Positions 48,450-60,974 of a stretch of DNA of 64,000 nt are shown piece after piece; the stretch's first letter is position 1; every line of letters starts with the position of its first letter. Location: assembly GCF_022458985.1 (NCBI RefSeq), contig NC_061771.1, positions 18,220,001 through 18,284,000 on the forward strand, read 5' to 3'. Under the pieces are notes generated by a model. That model did not search any database, was not told the DNA's origin, and saw nothing but the letters and a program-made list of their open reading frames with translations. Origin of the DNA: Mugil cephalus (Eukaryota; Chordata; Actinopteri; Mugiliformes; Mugilidae). A program made the position numbers and the translations under genes.

Positions 48450-48866
48450 ATGGTGAGTCACGTTCATATTTCAGAAAACTTGACACTACATGGATCAAAG
48501 CATTTTTTTTTTAAAAAAACTCCAGCATAGATATAAACCCGTTATTTATGCAAATGTTTGACTCATTGTAGTTTGAGCCCCCGACCTCCCAAGACAACGC
48601 CCACTTGAGCTCACATTATATAATGAGTGGAGTTAAAGTTTTTATCCACAGCTGGAACACTGTACGTCCTCTTTCTAGTCTCTGTTCACTGTAGGAGTAA
48701 AATGTTTATTCTGTACATGAAAACGAAAGTGCACCAGTGTAAAGTGGAGAAAAGTAACCGCAGAGTTCAGTAACTTGTTCTCGTGATCAAAAGTTTTTCA
48801 ACACAGACTCTGACAAATCAACACTTTCACTCATGAAGTAACGGTTTCACCAGTTTATCCAGGTCT

Positions 48867-48905
<39 letters not shown>

Positions 48906-51900
48906 CACAGCTTAAGGGGCTACAGAGAGGATTCATTTGGGGAAGTTGGGAGGTTTAGCGCATGACTCATGCAGGCTCTGCTCCATTCGGGTGGGTCTCT
49001 GTGTCTTTCCACCTCGCTCTGTGTTTAATACACATATTTCCACGTCTAGCCTGGAGTTTCAAAGCCAGCCCCTTCTCTCTTAAAGGGGAATCAGTTCTCT
49101 TCCTCTTGGTCGTGGTAGAGTTAGTGCGCTGACAATAAACAGAGCTGATTAAAGCTCTAGTAATAAACGTGTGTTAGTTCAACGGCTCAGACCGTGACCA
49201 TAAATTGAAGCTCTGTCTGGTGTGAGGTGCTCTGCTTGTAGATGTGTCCACAGCCTGGTTTGCACAGTGTTAATACACTGTATGTACACATGCAGACTTC
49301 CACTCTTATCCAAAGCCATAAAAAAGGCATTAATGAACCACACCTGTTCGTTTGCTGCGATCAACACAGACCCTGCGGTTTAGTTTTAGTCTCTCGACGC
49401 ATACAAAGGAGGCTGCTGTGGACCAGTGTGTATCAGCAAATTTACATTTTATTGCTGTTCGAGTGGCGTTAGTAAACAGCATTTATTCCTCCAGCTTATA
49501 AAGTTCATCAAGTTATGAAGTTAAAGCAGCTCATCTACTCTCAGTTCATTCAGTGAATATTTAATTGAACCCAGTATAAGTTAATCATCCAATTACTGCA
49601 TTTCTTAAAATCTCACCTACTTCTTCTCACTCACAGAAAAACACAGATTATGACGTTTGCCTGGAAGAAACTGGTGACAGTTATGTCCCAGTTGTTATAG
49701 AAATGAACTTTGTTGAAATCTAAGCTATGAACTGAAAACAAATTCCCTTTTTAGCGTCATCAGCGACCTGTAGTAAACTTCACACCCAAGCTTAACAGTA
49801 ATTGTACAATAAAACGTGTCATGTGACACTGCGGCGGCCAACTTCCCTTAATGAAAGCGACTGCATGTGTTGTGTACAGTCTCCATGGCGACCGCAGACC
49901 ATAAAGTGTAGGAGGGAGACGATAAGATGTGCTTCGAAGAGGAGATAGCAGCTGCGACAGCGCGCGTTTACTCACGAAGGGGTCGGCATGCCTCCCTCAG
50001 GAGCCCCTTCCACCTTGGGTCATGTCTGAGCTCGCTCCACCAGGGGACTCGTCTTATCAGAGACACCCGTGTCAAACATTCCAGGGTGAATTATCTGCAT
50101 CGCGTTGGCGTCCACATATCTCCTTGTCCAGCTGGTTGTCAGAGTAGCCATCTGCGGCGTGATTCGATTTTATTTAGCTTGTGGCGCAGAGTGTGTTTAC
50201 GAAAACGCAAAGCTCGTGGACGTTTTTGACATTCCTTTCTGCAGGAACAAGATACCGGTTGTTGAGAACAATCTTTTTTCTTGTCTTTTTTTTTTCTCCC
50301 ATATTTTTTGGGTCACAATTCCAGAAACATTCCAGTGGTTTTCCACTTCAAACCCCTGTCCTCCCTCTTAACCGAGAAGTTATGTTTCTGTTAATGTGGC
50401 ACAGTCGGAGGGAGTGTCTGGTATGACACACTGAGATGAGGGTCAATTTTATAGTTAATGTTTATTCGCTGTTATCACATTCCTAATGATTTTGGTATCG
50501 ATCAGTCTGCTCTTCTCCCGCGCCTAGAGAAATTATTAACTTGAACTAATCACACTGAAGCATCGTTTTATTTCACTGCATCCATCACTTTTGAACAAAT
50601 GGGTGTGGATTCAAATGATTTAAGCCTGTGTGCTCGTCCGCCTGTTTTTTAGAGCTTTGGAAGCTGAAAGTAATTAAGTTCATTGAGTGCATCTTAGGGG
50701 AGATGGAAACTTTAACAAGAGAGCAAAAACAAGTTGGAGATGACAGTGTTTATTCACATGCAAGGTTATGAACCATGGGAATCTTGTGCGCATTAAGAAG
50801 GATTGAAAAGGAGGCGGGCGGGTGACATTTTAGAAAGGAAGTTAGTCACAATACAGACTTGACATTCAGTATTTACAGTATTTAGGCTTAAATCTACTTC
50901 ATGTGATGGCAACATACACAAATAATCTGCATTGATAATATATAGTAAGCAGTGAACAGATGATGCAGATGATTACGCATCAGTATTTAGTTGGTATCTG
51001 CTACAAACAGCTGTTTGCGATCGTTTCGGAAGATGTTGGCTCATTATGGGACCCAGTCAGCCCAAATCATCTCGATGTGTTTAGAGTTTAGAGCAAAAAG
51101 ATACTTAAGTATAGTTTACATCTGTTTCCTGAGTTTTCAATGAAAAAATTAAGCTTTTATTTTATACATGCATATAAGACATGAGAGTTAACTATGAAAA
51201 GTGCTCTTAGCTATTTGCACCCAATACTTTTATTTTATGTCCCATATTTGTGCTGTATTGTCTTTTCGTTAGAGTCTGTGTGGTTACAGCTGGAACAGAA
51301 ACAGGAATTTTAGAAAACAGACGTGTTACTTTGGAAAATGCACTTAAAATGGGGTCCTTCTCTGACCACACGTCCTGTGTTTCAGGCCAGCAGAGGAACC
51401 GTAAAACCCAGCAGAGACTTCAACGCCAATGCTGACGCCGAGGTCCTGTACAAGGCAATGAAAGGGCTGGGTAAGTGCACTCGTGTACATGCAGTGTTAT
51501 CTGATATTTCGAAGGCGAGTCGGTGTGTAGTACAACTCCAGCAGACCAATCACGTATCATTTCTCGGGGATTTCCTCTTCCTCTGTGGTAATCCCTGTTG
51601 TCTGTGCGACGCTCCACCCAGACAACGGTGACTCACAAACACATGAAGTGAAACTTGAGCCAACACATCTGCTGACCTCAGCTGAAGGCTGCAATTATGT
51701 GGGTTAAATAGATGTAACCAAGATTCCACCTAGACAGAGTCTACTCATTGTTATGCAATATGTATGCCACGTGTGGCTGAGTAACCATGGTGCTTGTTGT
51801 CATAGGGACCGATGAGGATGCCATCTTGCAGCTGCTGACGGCTCGCAGCAACGGTCAGAGGCAGGAGATCAAGACCAGCTACAAAACTCTGTTTGGAAAG

Positions 51901-54900
51901 GTACGACCGATTCTGTACCAGATGTTATCCCATGTGAGCACACGTGTCTAATCACCGCACGAGGACTAATGTTTATATATGGCCCAAACAGCCCCACTCA
52001 AAGCCATCGTATTCTGCTTCTGATTGAATCACACTGCATTTAACCTGTTTCACTGACAAAGACCATGCCTTAGTTGATGCAAGGAAGTTTATTGGTAGAT
52101 TGGACTGGAAGAGAAATGGATGTAGGGATGAGAGGAGGCATTAGGCCCCTATGGTTCCTGTACTGAAAGATGGAAGAAAAGAAAAGAGATAGATTTACTC
52201 CTCTCTCAAACCATCTCTCTGGCTAAGACTTTGACGTTGCTATCTTCAAAAGAGTGCCCTCTGTCCTTTTGAAGATAATGGAAAGTAGTGGCACCACAGT
52301 TTTACCTACAGCGTTTTCATATTTAAACCTCAACTTCCCACCAATCCCCTTAGACCTCATGAAGCTACTCTGATCAGCGGCGAAACATTTTCAAGAAATT
52401 CAAAGAGTCCAGTTGCCTTTCTTTAAACGCCTTTTGGATTACCATGACCAGGATGAATGAGAACCTTCACAGACATACAGCTCCTTCCTAGTATCCAAAA
52501 ATCCATTACTTGAGGTTTCTTCTGGTACACAGCACAAATGGAAAGCCCTAAACCAAAAACATATCCTCTGTTGACTAAATCACAAATGTGTAAATACGAC
52601 AGAAAAACCCAAATGCATCTATCTGCTCATTAGCTGCTAAGCTAACCAGCTACAGGCACAAGACTCAAGCTTTGTGTTACAGACATGCGATCATTGTGGT
52701 TCCTGTTGGAAGGAAGTAAAGGAGTAAATTTGCATGCATTCAACACTCTCACACCAGCACACCCCTCTTCTGAGGCCACCGATAGAAAGCTGGTTTCATA
52801 CACAAGCTCTTTGTCGAATCCATCCTCTTTGTGGAATACAAACATAAGTATATCGATGTAACTGTATGTATGAGGCCTACACACAACCATTTAATCTCAA
52901 GTGCATCATGTTACATGGAAGCCACCCCCAGGTTTTACCCTACATCAGAGCTAATTAAAATGTATCTTTCGTGTCAGGATCTGATAGATGATCTGAAAGG
53001 AGAGCTGGGTGGCAAATTTGAGACTCTGATCATAGCTCTGATGACTCCACCCCTTGCTTATGACGTGACAGCGCTCCGCAATGCCATCAAGGTAGGGGTT
53101 TTGGTTAACAGATGTGATGAAAACTTCAGCATCCACGCGAAGAGTGATCGCACGAAAGCAGCCGTGACATTTCCCACTTTTACCTGTAGGGGGCAGGAAC
53201 AAACGAGAAGGTGCTGGTGGAGATACTCGCCTCCAGAACACCGGAGCAGGTGAAGGACATCGTCGCTGCTTACAAAAAGGGTAACACATGCACAGACACA
53301 TGCCACACACATTCATAATTAGCACAGGGTGATACGGCCGGATTATATGATAAGTGGTTTAATAATGGGGAAGGAAGTACATTTAACAAACGTATTAACC
53401 CTTAAAGATACACACGGTTTGGTTTTTATAGCTTTGGTAACACTGAATGTAAACTCTTTACATTCAAAGTTATTGTTTCATTCAGTTTGGGGTTAAATTC
53501 TAAATATAGAAAAGTACTACATGAGTTAAACTTCACATTATTCAAAGGTAACAACATCACAGGAACGTGAGTTCATGAGTGTTTTGTGTTTCCCTCAGAG
53601 TACGATGACGACCTGGAGAAGGATATATGTGGAGATACTTCAGGGCACTTCCAGAGGCTTCTGGTTATTCTGCTTCAGGTAATTATACTCCACTCCGCTC
53701 CTCTCTTCTCTTCTCCTCTCTTCTCCTCTCCTCTCCTCTCCTCTCCTCTCCTCTCCTCTCCTCTCCTCTCCTCTCCTCTCCTCTCCTCTCCTCTCCTCCA
53801 TTAACAAAACAGTTCTGTCTTTTCTCAGGGAAACAGGCAGAAAGGCATCCAGGAGGGCACCATTGACAGCGATGCTCAGGTGAGTCAGTAAATATTTTTC
53901 TGACCTTCACTATCAATGTCTTCTTTGTCTTTTGGTCTGAGGGTGTGACTGTCTCGTGTTCAGTAGTCGATCTGTTGTGATGTAATGCCTCCCTCTACTG
54001 GAGGAAGAGAGTAAAACTTTACTTTAACATTAACATTAATACATCCTCATTTAGTTAAAAATCAGATCCAATCCTCAGTTCCTCTCTCTTGTATACGGTC
54101 AAAGAAATGGTCAACAACAAAAAAAATAAAATAAAACATGGTGGTGACAGCCAATCACAGTGATTTATGAGAAAATTCCTTAGAAAATAGAAAGAAAAAA
54201 CGACAATAATAAATGAAATACTGTGATGATAGTGTAAGTTGTTTTATTCAAACTCTCCACCATGATGGCTAGACTAGCAGCATTCAGTTAGCTATTCAGT
54301 ATTATTATTAACCTTCATTATTTGCTTCAACTGTCTTTTTATTTCCTGTTTGTTTAACCAGTCAGATAACATCTTGTTATTCAGAATTGGATGCTGTTGT
54401 CAAACTTGACCACTTTGAGAATTATAGACTTGTATCAGCATTGAGTGTGGAGAGTAGTGGTCCCTGCTGTAGTTTACCTACCTGGGTCCCTAAGTATGTC
54501 GCCTTACTTGTTGATGTTGCAGCATCTCTTTGTGTCCAGTGCACCTCAAATATCTAGTCATGTCTTTATAATATCTGTACAGTACATTTATGTGGTATGT
54601 GTTGTTTTTTGTTTTTTTGTGGTTATAGGCCCTCTTTAAGGCAGGAGAGGAGAAGTTCGGCACCGATGAGCAGGCGTTTGTTACCATCTTGGGCAACCGG
54701 AGTGCTGAACATCTTAGGAAAGGTGTGTATGTGTGTGTTGGAGGTGGGAACCAGGTTTCCTCCTGGAGGTAAATAATAATAATAATAAAAAAAAAACAGT
54801 TTTGCTTTAGAAAATAGCTTTAGGTCACTTCAAGTTCCCTCTGTATGCTTTGCAGTCTGACACAGCCATTTTGTACGGGCACTTAGGCTATTTCTGTACT

Positions 54901-55887
54901 ACTATTTTTTTAGGTAAAAATCCTCTGCATTAAAGCAGAGCAAGTGGTTATTTGCCATCTGTGTTTGTTTTGTTTGTAAGAACATAAGAGAATAAGTTTT
55001 CTTGTATGATTTTAGAGTCTTCTTTTAGAGATTCTCTGCAACCAGAATATTATTATTAAGTGTTATCTGCCTCATTTGCCCAGTTGTTTCTTCCTGTTAA
55101 AGGATCTGTGTTGGTTTGTGGACACAGTCTTTGTCCCATTAACGGACTTTTGATTGATTCTGAGTGTGTGCATTTCAGTTTTTGACGCTTACATGAAGCT
55201 GTCTGGATACGAGATGGAGGAGAGTATCAAGAGGGAGACGTCCGGAAACCTTGAAGACCTGCTCCTTGCTGTGGGTACGAAAACTTAAGAACTCCTTTCT
55301 GTGGAACTTTTTTCCTCTATGGTGAGCTGTCTCCTAACCTTCGATCATTCCTCGTCCTTTTCTTATAAAGTCAAGTGTGCCAGAAGCGTCCCAGCCTATT
55401 TCGCTGAGACTCTGTACTACTCCATGAAGGTAAGAAAGACTCACAGCTGGGCTGGTGTTCAGGTGTTGAGAGTTAATTTTATTTAATTTATATTCTGCAG
55501 TATCTGCAGTAATTTAAATGTAAAATGTATTTTTTAATGTATTTGTAGATTTTTTTGTGTAGGTGCGCGCTACCTATTTTCCATTAATTCCTGTGTTTTT
55601 TTGTCTTGTGTCAGGGTGCAGGTACTGACGATGAAACCCTGATCAGAGTGATGGCCACTCGTAGTGAGGTGGACATGTTGGACATCAGGACTGAGTTCAG
55701 GAGGATGTTTGCCTGCTCTCTGTTTTCAATGATCAAGGTACGCACACGGATACATGCTGAAACTGGTCCACATGCGCTTGTGAAACTCTCTCTTAACGTA
55801 CGTCTGGGTGTGTGTTTGTTACAGGGAGATACCAGCGGCGACTACCGTAAGGCCTTACTGCTGCTCTGTGCTGGAGATGACGCATAA
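48450..55887 (+). CDS. anxa5: Annexin A5
   Basis: Annexin A5 binds phosphatidylserine membranes in a calcium-dependent way and is an abundant cytosolic and extracellular protein. Coding exons are 48450-48452 (ATG only), 51386-51470, 51806-51900, 52978-53091, 53190-53280, 53599-53678, 53829-53879, 54629-54722, 55179-55274, 55371-55429, 55615-55737 and 55825-55887. They sum to 954 nt, 317 aa (human 320). Four annexin repeats are visible, with type II calcium loops at GLGTD (28-32), GAGTN (100-104), KFGTD (about 182-186) and GAGTD (257-261). The repeats align with human ANXA5 throughout, ending [15 protein letters not shown]. The start ATG is immediately followed by the GTGAGT donor. Intron 2 is about 2.9 kb. 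Whether this is the a or b teleost copy cannot be told. Confidence 0.96.
48869..48903. repeat. (GT)n microsatellite in anxa5 intron 2
   Basis: About 17 GT units. The rest of this intron (48453-51385) shows no exon or recognisable mobile element. Confidence 0.95.
52365..52485. repeat. Probable dispersed fish repeat in anxa5 intron 4
   Basis: The words 'AGCGGCGAAACATTTTCAAG', 'AGAGTCCAGTTGCC' and 'TTTTGGATTACCATGACC' follow each other. I recall this string from many unrelated fish loci, so it is probably an interspersed repeat; the class is unknown to me. Confidence 0.45.
53696..53799. repeat. (CTCCT)n pentanucleotide filling anxa5 intron 7
   Basis: A pure pyrimidine tract, mostly CTCCT or CTCTT units, occupies about 104 of the 150 bases of the intron between 53678 and 53829. 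It runs on the sense strand just upstream of the splice acceptor. Confidence 0.97.
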
Positions 55888-56149
55888 CCGTGTCCAACAC
55901 TCAGCGATAGGAACTACACCTGAAGTGCCTCCTCCCTACGACCAAACTCTGTTGTATGAGAGAGACGACCTCCGTCGGGTCTTTTAAACTATGATTCCGA
56001 ATATTGTCTTTGAAGGGTAGCTAACATTATGTCCACATTTATGCAGCTTTTTGTCCACTAATGTCTTCATTCATCATTTATTATGATAAAATATCAGACT
56101 TGTTTTGTTTGCATTTGTATGGCAGTACCAAAATATAAAATAATGCAAT

Positions 56150-56155
56150 AATAAA
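56150..56155 (+). terminator. anxa5: anxa5 poly(A) signal
   Basis: AATAAA about 260 bases after the TAA stop, giving a short 3' UTR. Confidence 0.65.
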
Positions 56156-56347
56156 TATTTCAGTTGATGAAGGTCAACGCTGAATATTTCTTTTTTTTTT
56201 GTCCACTTACTTTCTGTTGCTCATGCACCAGCGCCTTGTGCCCACAAGAGGGAGGTAGAGCTGATTAAAAGAAAGAAGAGGTTTCAGAGCTGAGTTATGC
56301 ACTTCATAACATCTTTCTGCATCAGACAGAGGAGGGCAGTCACTAGT

Positions 56348-56675
56348 CAGTGTTAAACTCATTTTAGTTCAGGGGCCACACTACAGTCCAGTTTGATTTC
56401 AAGTGGGCCAGACCAGTACCATAATGGCACAATAACTTAAAAATGACATTACCTTTGATTTAGTGCAAAGAAATAAAAATGAATAACCTGCTTTTTCATG
56501 CTGTCTGCTGTTTAGTGTCGTGTGTTGTGTTCTCTCCGCTACTTTGTGGACAAATTAGGAATAGCAGTAACTTGAATTGAAAAAATTGCAGTATAAGTCA
56601 GATTCATGCCACGGGCCAGGTTAGACCCTCTGGCAGGCTGGTTTTGGCCCCCGGGCCATATGTTTGACAACCCTG
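56348..56675. mobile_element. Non-autonomous hAT element
   Basis: The left end starts CAGTGTTAAACTCATTTT and the reverse complement of the right end CAGGGTTGTCAAACATATGG. The interior has 'GGGCCACACTACAG' and 'GGGCCAGACCAG' near the left, and 'GGTTTTGGCCCCCGGGCC' near the right. These are marks of a common vertebrate hAT family with CAGGGGTGTCAAAC termini. It carries no coding part and lies just past anxa5. Confidence 0.75.
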
Positions 56676-56944
56676 GTCTACACTGCTTACGGAGGGGAAA
56701 GAGTTAAATTGTCCCATTTAAATAAGAACAGATATTGATATTGCAGATTGATACAAAATATATTTATATATAATAACTAAAGTATATTAGCTTGGTCATG
56801 TTTTATAGAACAAAAGTTCTTAGAAAGAAAACACTGAAAAATGTACAACAAGCATCCTGCAGAGTCATTGTTGTATTGCTACTTACGCTTAAGCATTTCC
56901 TCCTCATACACAATCTAACAAGCTTAAATTATTGCTGCCACCAT

Positions 56945-57135
56945 CCAAAGACATGCTTAGTTCATTGGTGAGTGTAAATTGGCCGTATGTGTGATTGTGA
57001 ATGGTTGTTTGTCTTTGTGTTAGCCCTGTGATAGACTGGCGACCTGTCCACGGTGTATCCGCCTCTCACCTGATGACAGCTGTGATAGGCTCCAGCCCCA
57101 CTGTAACCCTGCAAAGAATAAGTGGTTGTAGAAGT
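56945..57135 (+). mobile_element. 3' end of a non-LTR retrotransposon or related SINE
   Basis: The sequence contains 'CCCTGTGATAGACTGGCGAC', 'CTGTCCACGGTGTATCCGCC' and 'GATAGGCTCCAGCCCC' in that order and ends near an 'ATAAGTGGTTGTAGAA' tail. This is a very common fish repeat end, which I believe belongs to an RTE-type LINE; the family is from memory. Confidence 0.65.
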
Positions 57136-58916
57136 TGAGAATGAGAAAATCTTTAACATTTTACTGGTTTCTGGGATAAAAACAACAGGCTATCTTGGAT
57201 TGAGGATCAGTTAAGCAGGAAGGTAAGAACATTTGTGACAAGTAAGTACAGCAGTGTGATGCCCTTGAGTTTTCTCATTTGTATTACTACATACAGTGTT
57301 ACTGCCTCCCTCACACTTTTCTACATTTCTGGATAAAAGTCCTGTAAAACAGACTTGACAGTACAAAGAGAACCCATGAACCCAAAGAAAATGCGCTTTT
57401 GTGTTTGTTTTTTTCAGTAAAGTGAGCCAATATTACAAATCTGAGAAGGGCAATAGTAAGCCCACCTCTAGGACTAATATGACCAGATTTGAGTCTGGGA
57501 AAGAGAGGAGCCTTCAGTGGGGAGGACACACAGAGAAACGCAACACAAATTTGATGTAAACATGTTTGAGGTAGTTTGGGTTTGACACATTTTTAGGTCT
57601 CAAAAAGAGGACATGTTGGGGAAAACGGAGACGTTTGGTCACCCTAGGTTACAAAACTATTTCAAGTTAGAGTCCATGTGTTAAACCAGGGTAACTTCAG
57701 TCACCTGACAGCCATGGTGTGCATGGCACAGTGCTCTTTACCATGACATTATCTTAAATAGCTAGCAAATAGTAGCTAAGTAACTTAGCATGTTGTGGTG
57801 TTACACAGTGCTTTGACTAAAGTGAAGTTACTACTAGGTGAAAGTCGTAAATATTTCAATTGCACACCAAAATGACTAAAGAATATATATTTATAAACTA
57901 CAAAATGTTGAGAAGCATTAATATTCTTCTAGTATTTATCTGTAATCACCTATAATCTAGATGTGATCTGTTTTTGGAGATGGGGTTCCTTCTCCACTCA
58001 CTACTGCACGCTCTCCAAATTACTTACTGGTGACAGGGCCTCATCAAAAGGTCACGGCTGTCACTCCGCTTCGCATCTGTTGTACAAGAAGCTCTGAACG
58101 GTTGCTTGGTTTATCCTTTTGTATTGTCCCTCCCTTTGAATCAACACCTGCGGAGTGGCACGGAAGTTACAGCGAAATCGTTTCAAAGGAAAATATTTTT
58201 TTCTTTGTGTCTGTGCTGGACTGAACAGAAAGGTTAACCTCAGGCCTTGTTATGCCGCTTTTCTGTTATTCTTTTCACGGAAGCGGTTGCCAGAAACAGG
58301 CAGCCAATAACGAGGTCCCAACGGCAGGGCGTGGGGTCAGACCACCTCGAGCCACAGGAAGAACAATACCTCGGACTCCTCCCACCTCGCTGCCTCGCAT
58401 GTTTTTGGGTGCGGGAGTCCGTGGGTGGGCGTGTGTTCGCTCAGCTTTGTAGGTCAGATCTTGGGCACTTAGTGGAACGTTGAGTTGTGTTTTGATGTCT
58501 CCACCACAATGAGGCTTCCTAAGCACAAGCGGCGGTTCACAATGACACTGATGGGAAGTCTGTTTTCCAGAAAGGATTATTAACTGGTTAATCTGAACAG
58601 TGAACACAGGCAAAACAATAGATGGAAGAATGGCTTCATATTCTTGCTGTAAAAAAACAAAAACAACTTTATGCTGCATAACTATCTTTGTATCTGGTGA
58701 CAACCAAAAGTCCTTTTGCATGTAACACCTGATGATAAAAAAAAAAAAGATGAAACAATTACCAGATTTATTGCCAATCAAAAGATAATTGATGTTTCGG
58801 AGAGGCACCTGATTATTATGATTTAATTTTTTAGTTGGATATGTGTGATAATAAACATACTATGATGTGCTTGAATATGTCAAACTGGCATACTATAACA
58901 TGTTTCACAGCTCATT
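57136..58916. other. Non-coding stretch between anxa5 and the Tc1 derivative
   Basis: Mostly AT-rich sequence with a more GC-rich patch at about 58290-58450. No gene or recognisable repeat was found. Confidence 0.5.
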
Positions 58917-59411
58917 CTACACCAATAAGCCACAACATTAAAACTACCGACAGGAAAAGTGAATAACATTGACCATCTTGTAACAATCTAGTGTTTTACT
59001 GGGAAACGTTTTAATCTGGCATTCATGTGGATGTTGCTTAGGCATGTAGCACCCACCTAGACCAGAGCACACACCCCCGACCCCATAGCAATGACACTCC
59101 TTAATGGTAGGAGCCATACCCAGCAGGATGCAGCATGACACAGAGACACACATAAACAATTTAGGAACAACTCAAAAAACATGAAGAACAGAAGACGGTG
59201 TTGAGCTGTCCTCCAAATTCACTAGATCCCAAACTGTATCTACGGGATGAACTAGAACATTCACAGAGTTCCCTCCCCTCAACCCATAGGACCCAAAGGC
59301 TGCCACTAAAACATTCTGTAGCCAGACAGGACACCACACCACAGGACACACTCAGAGGGTCCATATCCATTCTCTGATGAGTCATGAGGAATTTGGTCAT
59401 AATGTCGTGGC
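58917..59411. mobile_element. Internally deleted Tc1/mariner element, copy 2
   Basis: It matches the element at 12849 end to end with the same internal structure, including 'CCCCATAGCAATGACACTCC' and 'CCTCCCCTCAACCCATAGGA'. Terminal words are CACAACATTAAAAC at the left and GGTCATAATGTCGTGGC at the right. It is a second member of a non-autonomous family of about 500 bp. Confidence 0.83.
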
Positions 59412-59983
59412 TATAAAAACAGCTTAATCCACTTTAACTAACTGTATCACCAATTCTCTTTATTTTATTTTGTGTTTCTTGAGGTAATATTTTATCCAGA
59501 GCAAAAACTCCACAAGTCAAACCTACCAACTTTTTGGTTGCCTTTAAGTGTTTTAAGTCTTCCGTAGGAAATTGTGTAATCATGATTAATTTGAGCCTGT
59601 AAACAGGACTGGACTGATCTGAGAGATCTTCTCCTCTCATGGCTGAGAGGCAGCAGAGCGATTGGTGGAAACGCTGGAGTCGAGCCACAGAGATGTGCCA
59701 GTGTGCGTGCACGTTTGTCGTAGTAATACAGGCTCGTTAAATATGTACAGAATAAACCCAGAGCCTGAACAGGCAGGCACATGAATCATTAGTTTGACTT
59801 TTCAATGTCTCCTGTGTTTTTTTCCCAACACGTCAGGTCAGGTCACAACTAAACGCATTCCCACCAGGAGCAGCTGCCAAAAAATTTCTCAATGGACAGT
59901 GTGCGCGTGTCTGTGCCCGTTAACTGGGGGTAATGGGCGTGCCGCAGCATCAGTGTAAAGCCATGTGCCAGAGCGCACAAAGC

Positions 59984-60026
59984 CATAAAGGAGCCGCTTT
60001 ACGCACAGCATCACTTGTCATTTACG
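59984..60026 (+). promoter_or_regulatory. fgfbp1: TATA-like box and first exon of fgfbp1
   Basis: CATAAAGG at 59984-59991 lies in a GC-rich stretch, and a GTGAGT donor at 60027 ends a short non-coding exon about 35 bases later. The matching acceptor CTTTTCAG at 60281-60288 opens the coding exon. FGFBP genes typically have such a split 5' UTR. Confidence 0.45.
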
Positions 60027-60317
60027 GTGAGTTACGCTCAGTATATGTGACTTTCTTGTTTTTGCTATTCTCTAGTATGGCCTCATTACTTTTCCTAAGA
60101 GCCTGAGACATTACAACTGTTTTAATTGCACCCTTTGTGTATGCAGCAGCGTTCGCAAGCTGCCACATCCCTTTATTTGTGTTAAAAGTATAATAAAACA
60201 ACGTTTTATATTGTAATTTTAAATTCTTTTCTGACCAGAATCCCGATCAGCAGGTTTTGACTTTGGCCTCTTTCAATCGTCTTTTCAGGTTAAAAATATT
60301 TTCTGCTAAAAGACAAA

Positions 60318-60974
60318 ATGTTGCTGCTGAGGACGGTCTACCCCTGGCTGCTGCTGGCTTTCCTGGGGCTGCAGGTCTCTCTTTCCTCTGGCGCGCACCT
60401 TGCTGACAAGCTGTCCAGGAGAGCGCAGAGGAGCGGTAGCAAGGGTGGGGGGACTGGAAAAGGGAAGTTCTCCACGAAGGACAAGATGCAGTGCGTGTGG
60501 AGCGCCAGGGAGGTCGGGGAGAATGTGAAGCTGTCGGTCAAGTGCGAGAACCCAGAAGCGCGGATCAGAGGGGGGACCACCGACCTGAGCTGCGAATACA
60601 ACGCCAGACCTCAGAGTTGTCAAGGCTACAACGCCAACCCCAGCGGCTTCTGGAAACAAGTGGGTCGCGCATTCAAAAAGCTTCAAGGCAAGGTGTGCAG
60701 GGAGGGCCGCGCACTGGTGAAGGCCGGCATGTGTAAGAATGCGCCCCGAGACGCGCATTTCAAGCTGGACATGTCCAGCTCCGTGGCCTCCAGCCAGTCC
60801 GGAGACCCGGAGACTGCACCTCCGCTGCCGCCCCGCCCCACCTCCTCCACCACCGGGACTACCCTCTGCACCAAACGCGCGGACCACAGGGAAACCTCCA
60901 AGGAGTACTGCGGCGGCTCGTGGGCCAGCGTGTGCTCCTTCTTCTTCTCCATGCTGCAGAGTGAGGACTGCTAG
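60318..60974 (+). CDS. fgfbp1: Fibroblast growth factor-binding protein 1
   Basis: FGFBPs are secreted heparin-binding carriers that release FGFs from the extracellular matrix. The single coding exon gives 218 aa. A signal peptide spans about residues 1-26 (LLLAFLGLQVSLSSG core). The mature part has exactly ten cysteines, as in the family, in the order MQC, VKC, LSC, QSC, KVC, GMC, TLC, EYC, SVC and a C-terminal DC. GKGKFSTKDKMQC and WKQVGRAFKKLQGKVC match FGFBP1 (human GNKGKFVTKDQANC, YWKQVARNLRSQKDIC), and the end SVCSFFFSMLQ resembles human LCTFFLSIVQ. A basic stretch near residues 30-58 could bind heparin. Some features (CEYNARPQSCQGYNANP) also recall FGFBP2, so the paralogue call is less sure than the family. 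The ATG follows the acceptor by 29 bases. Confidence 0.86.
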   Translation: MLLLRTVYPWLLLAFLGLQVSLSSGAHLADKLSRRAQRSGSKGGGTGKGKFSTKDKMQCVWSAREVGENVKLSVKCENPEARIRGGTTDLSCEYNARPQSCQGYNANPSGFWKQVGRAFKKLQGKVCREGRALVKAGMCKNAPRDAHFKLDMSSSVASSQSGDPETAPPLPPRPTSSTTGTTLCTKRADHRETSKEYCGGSWASVCSFFFSMLQSEDC

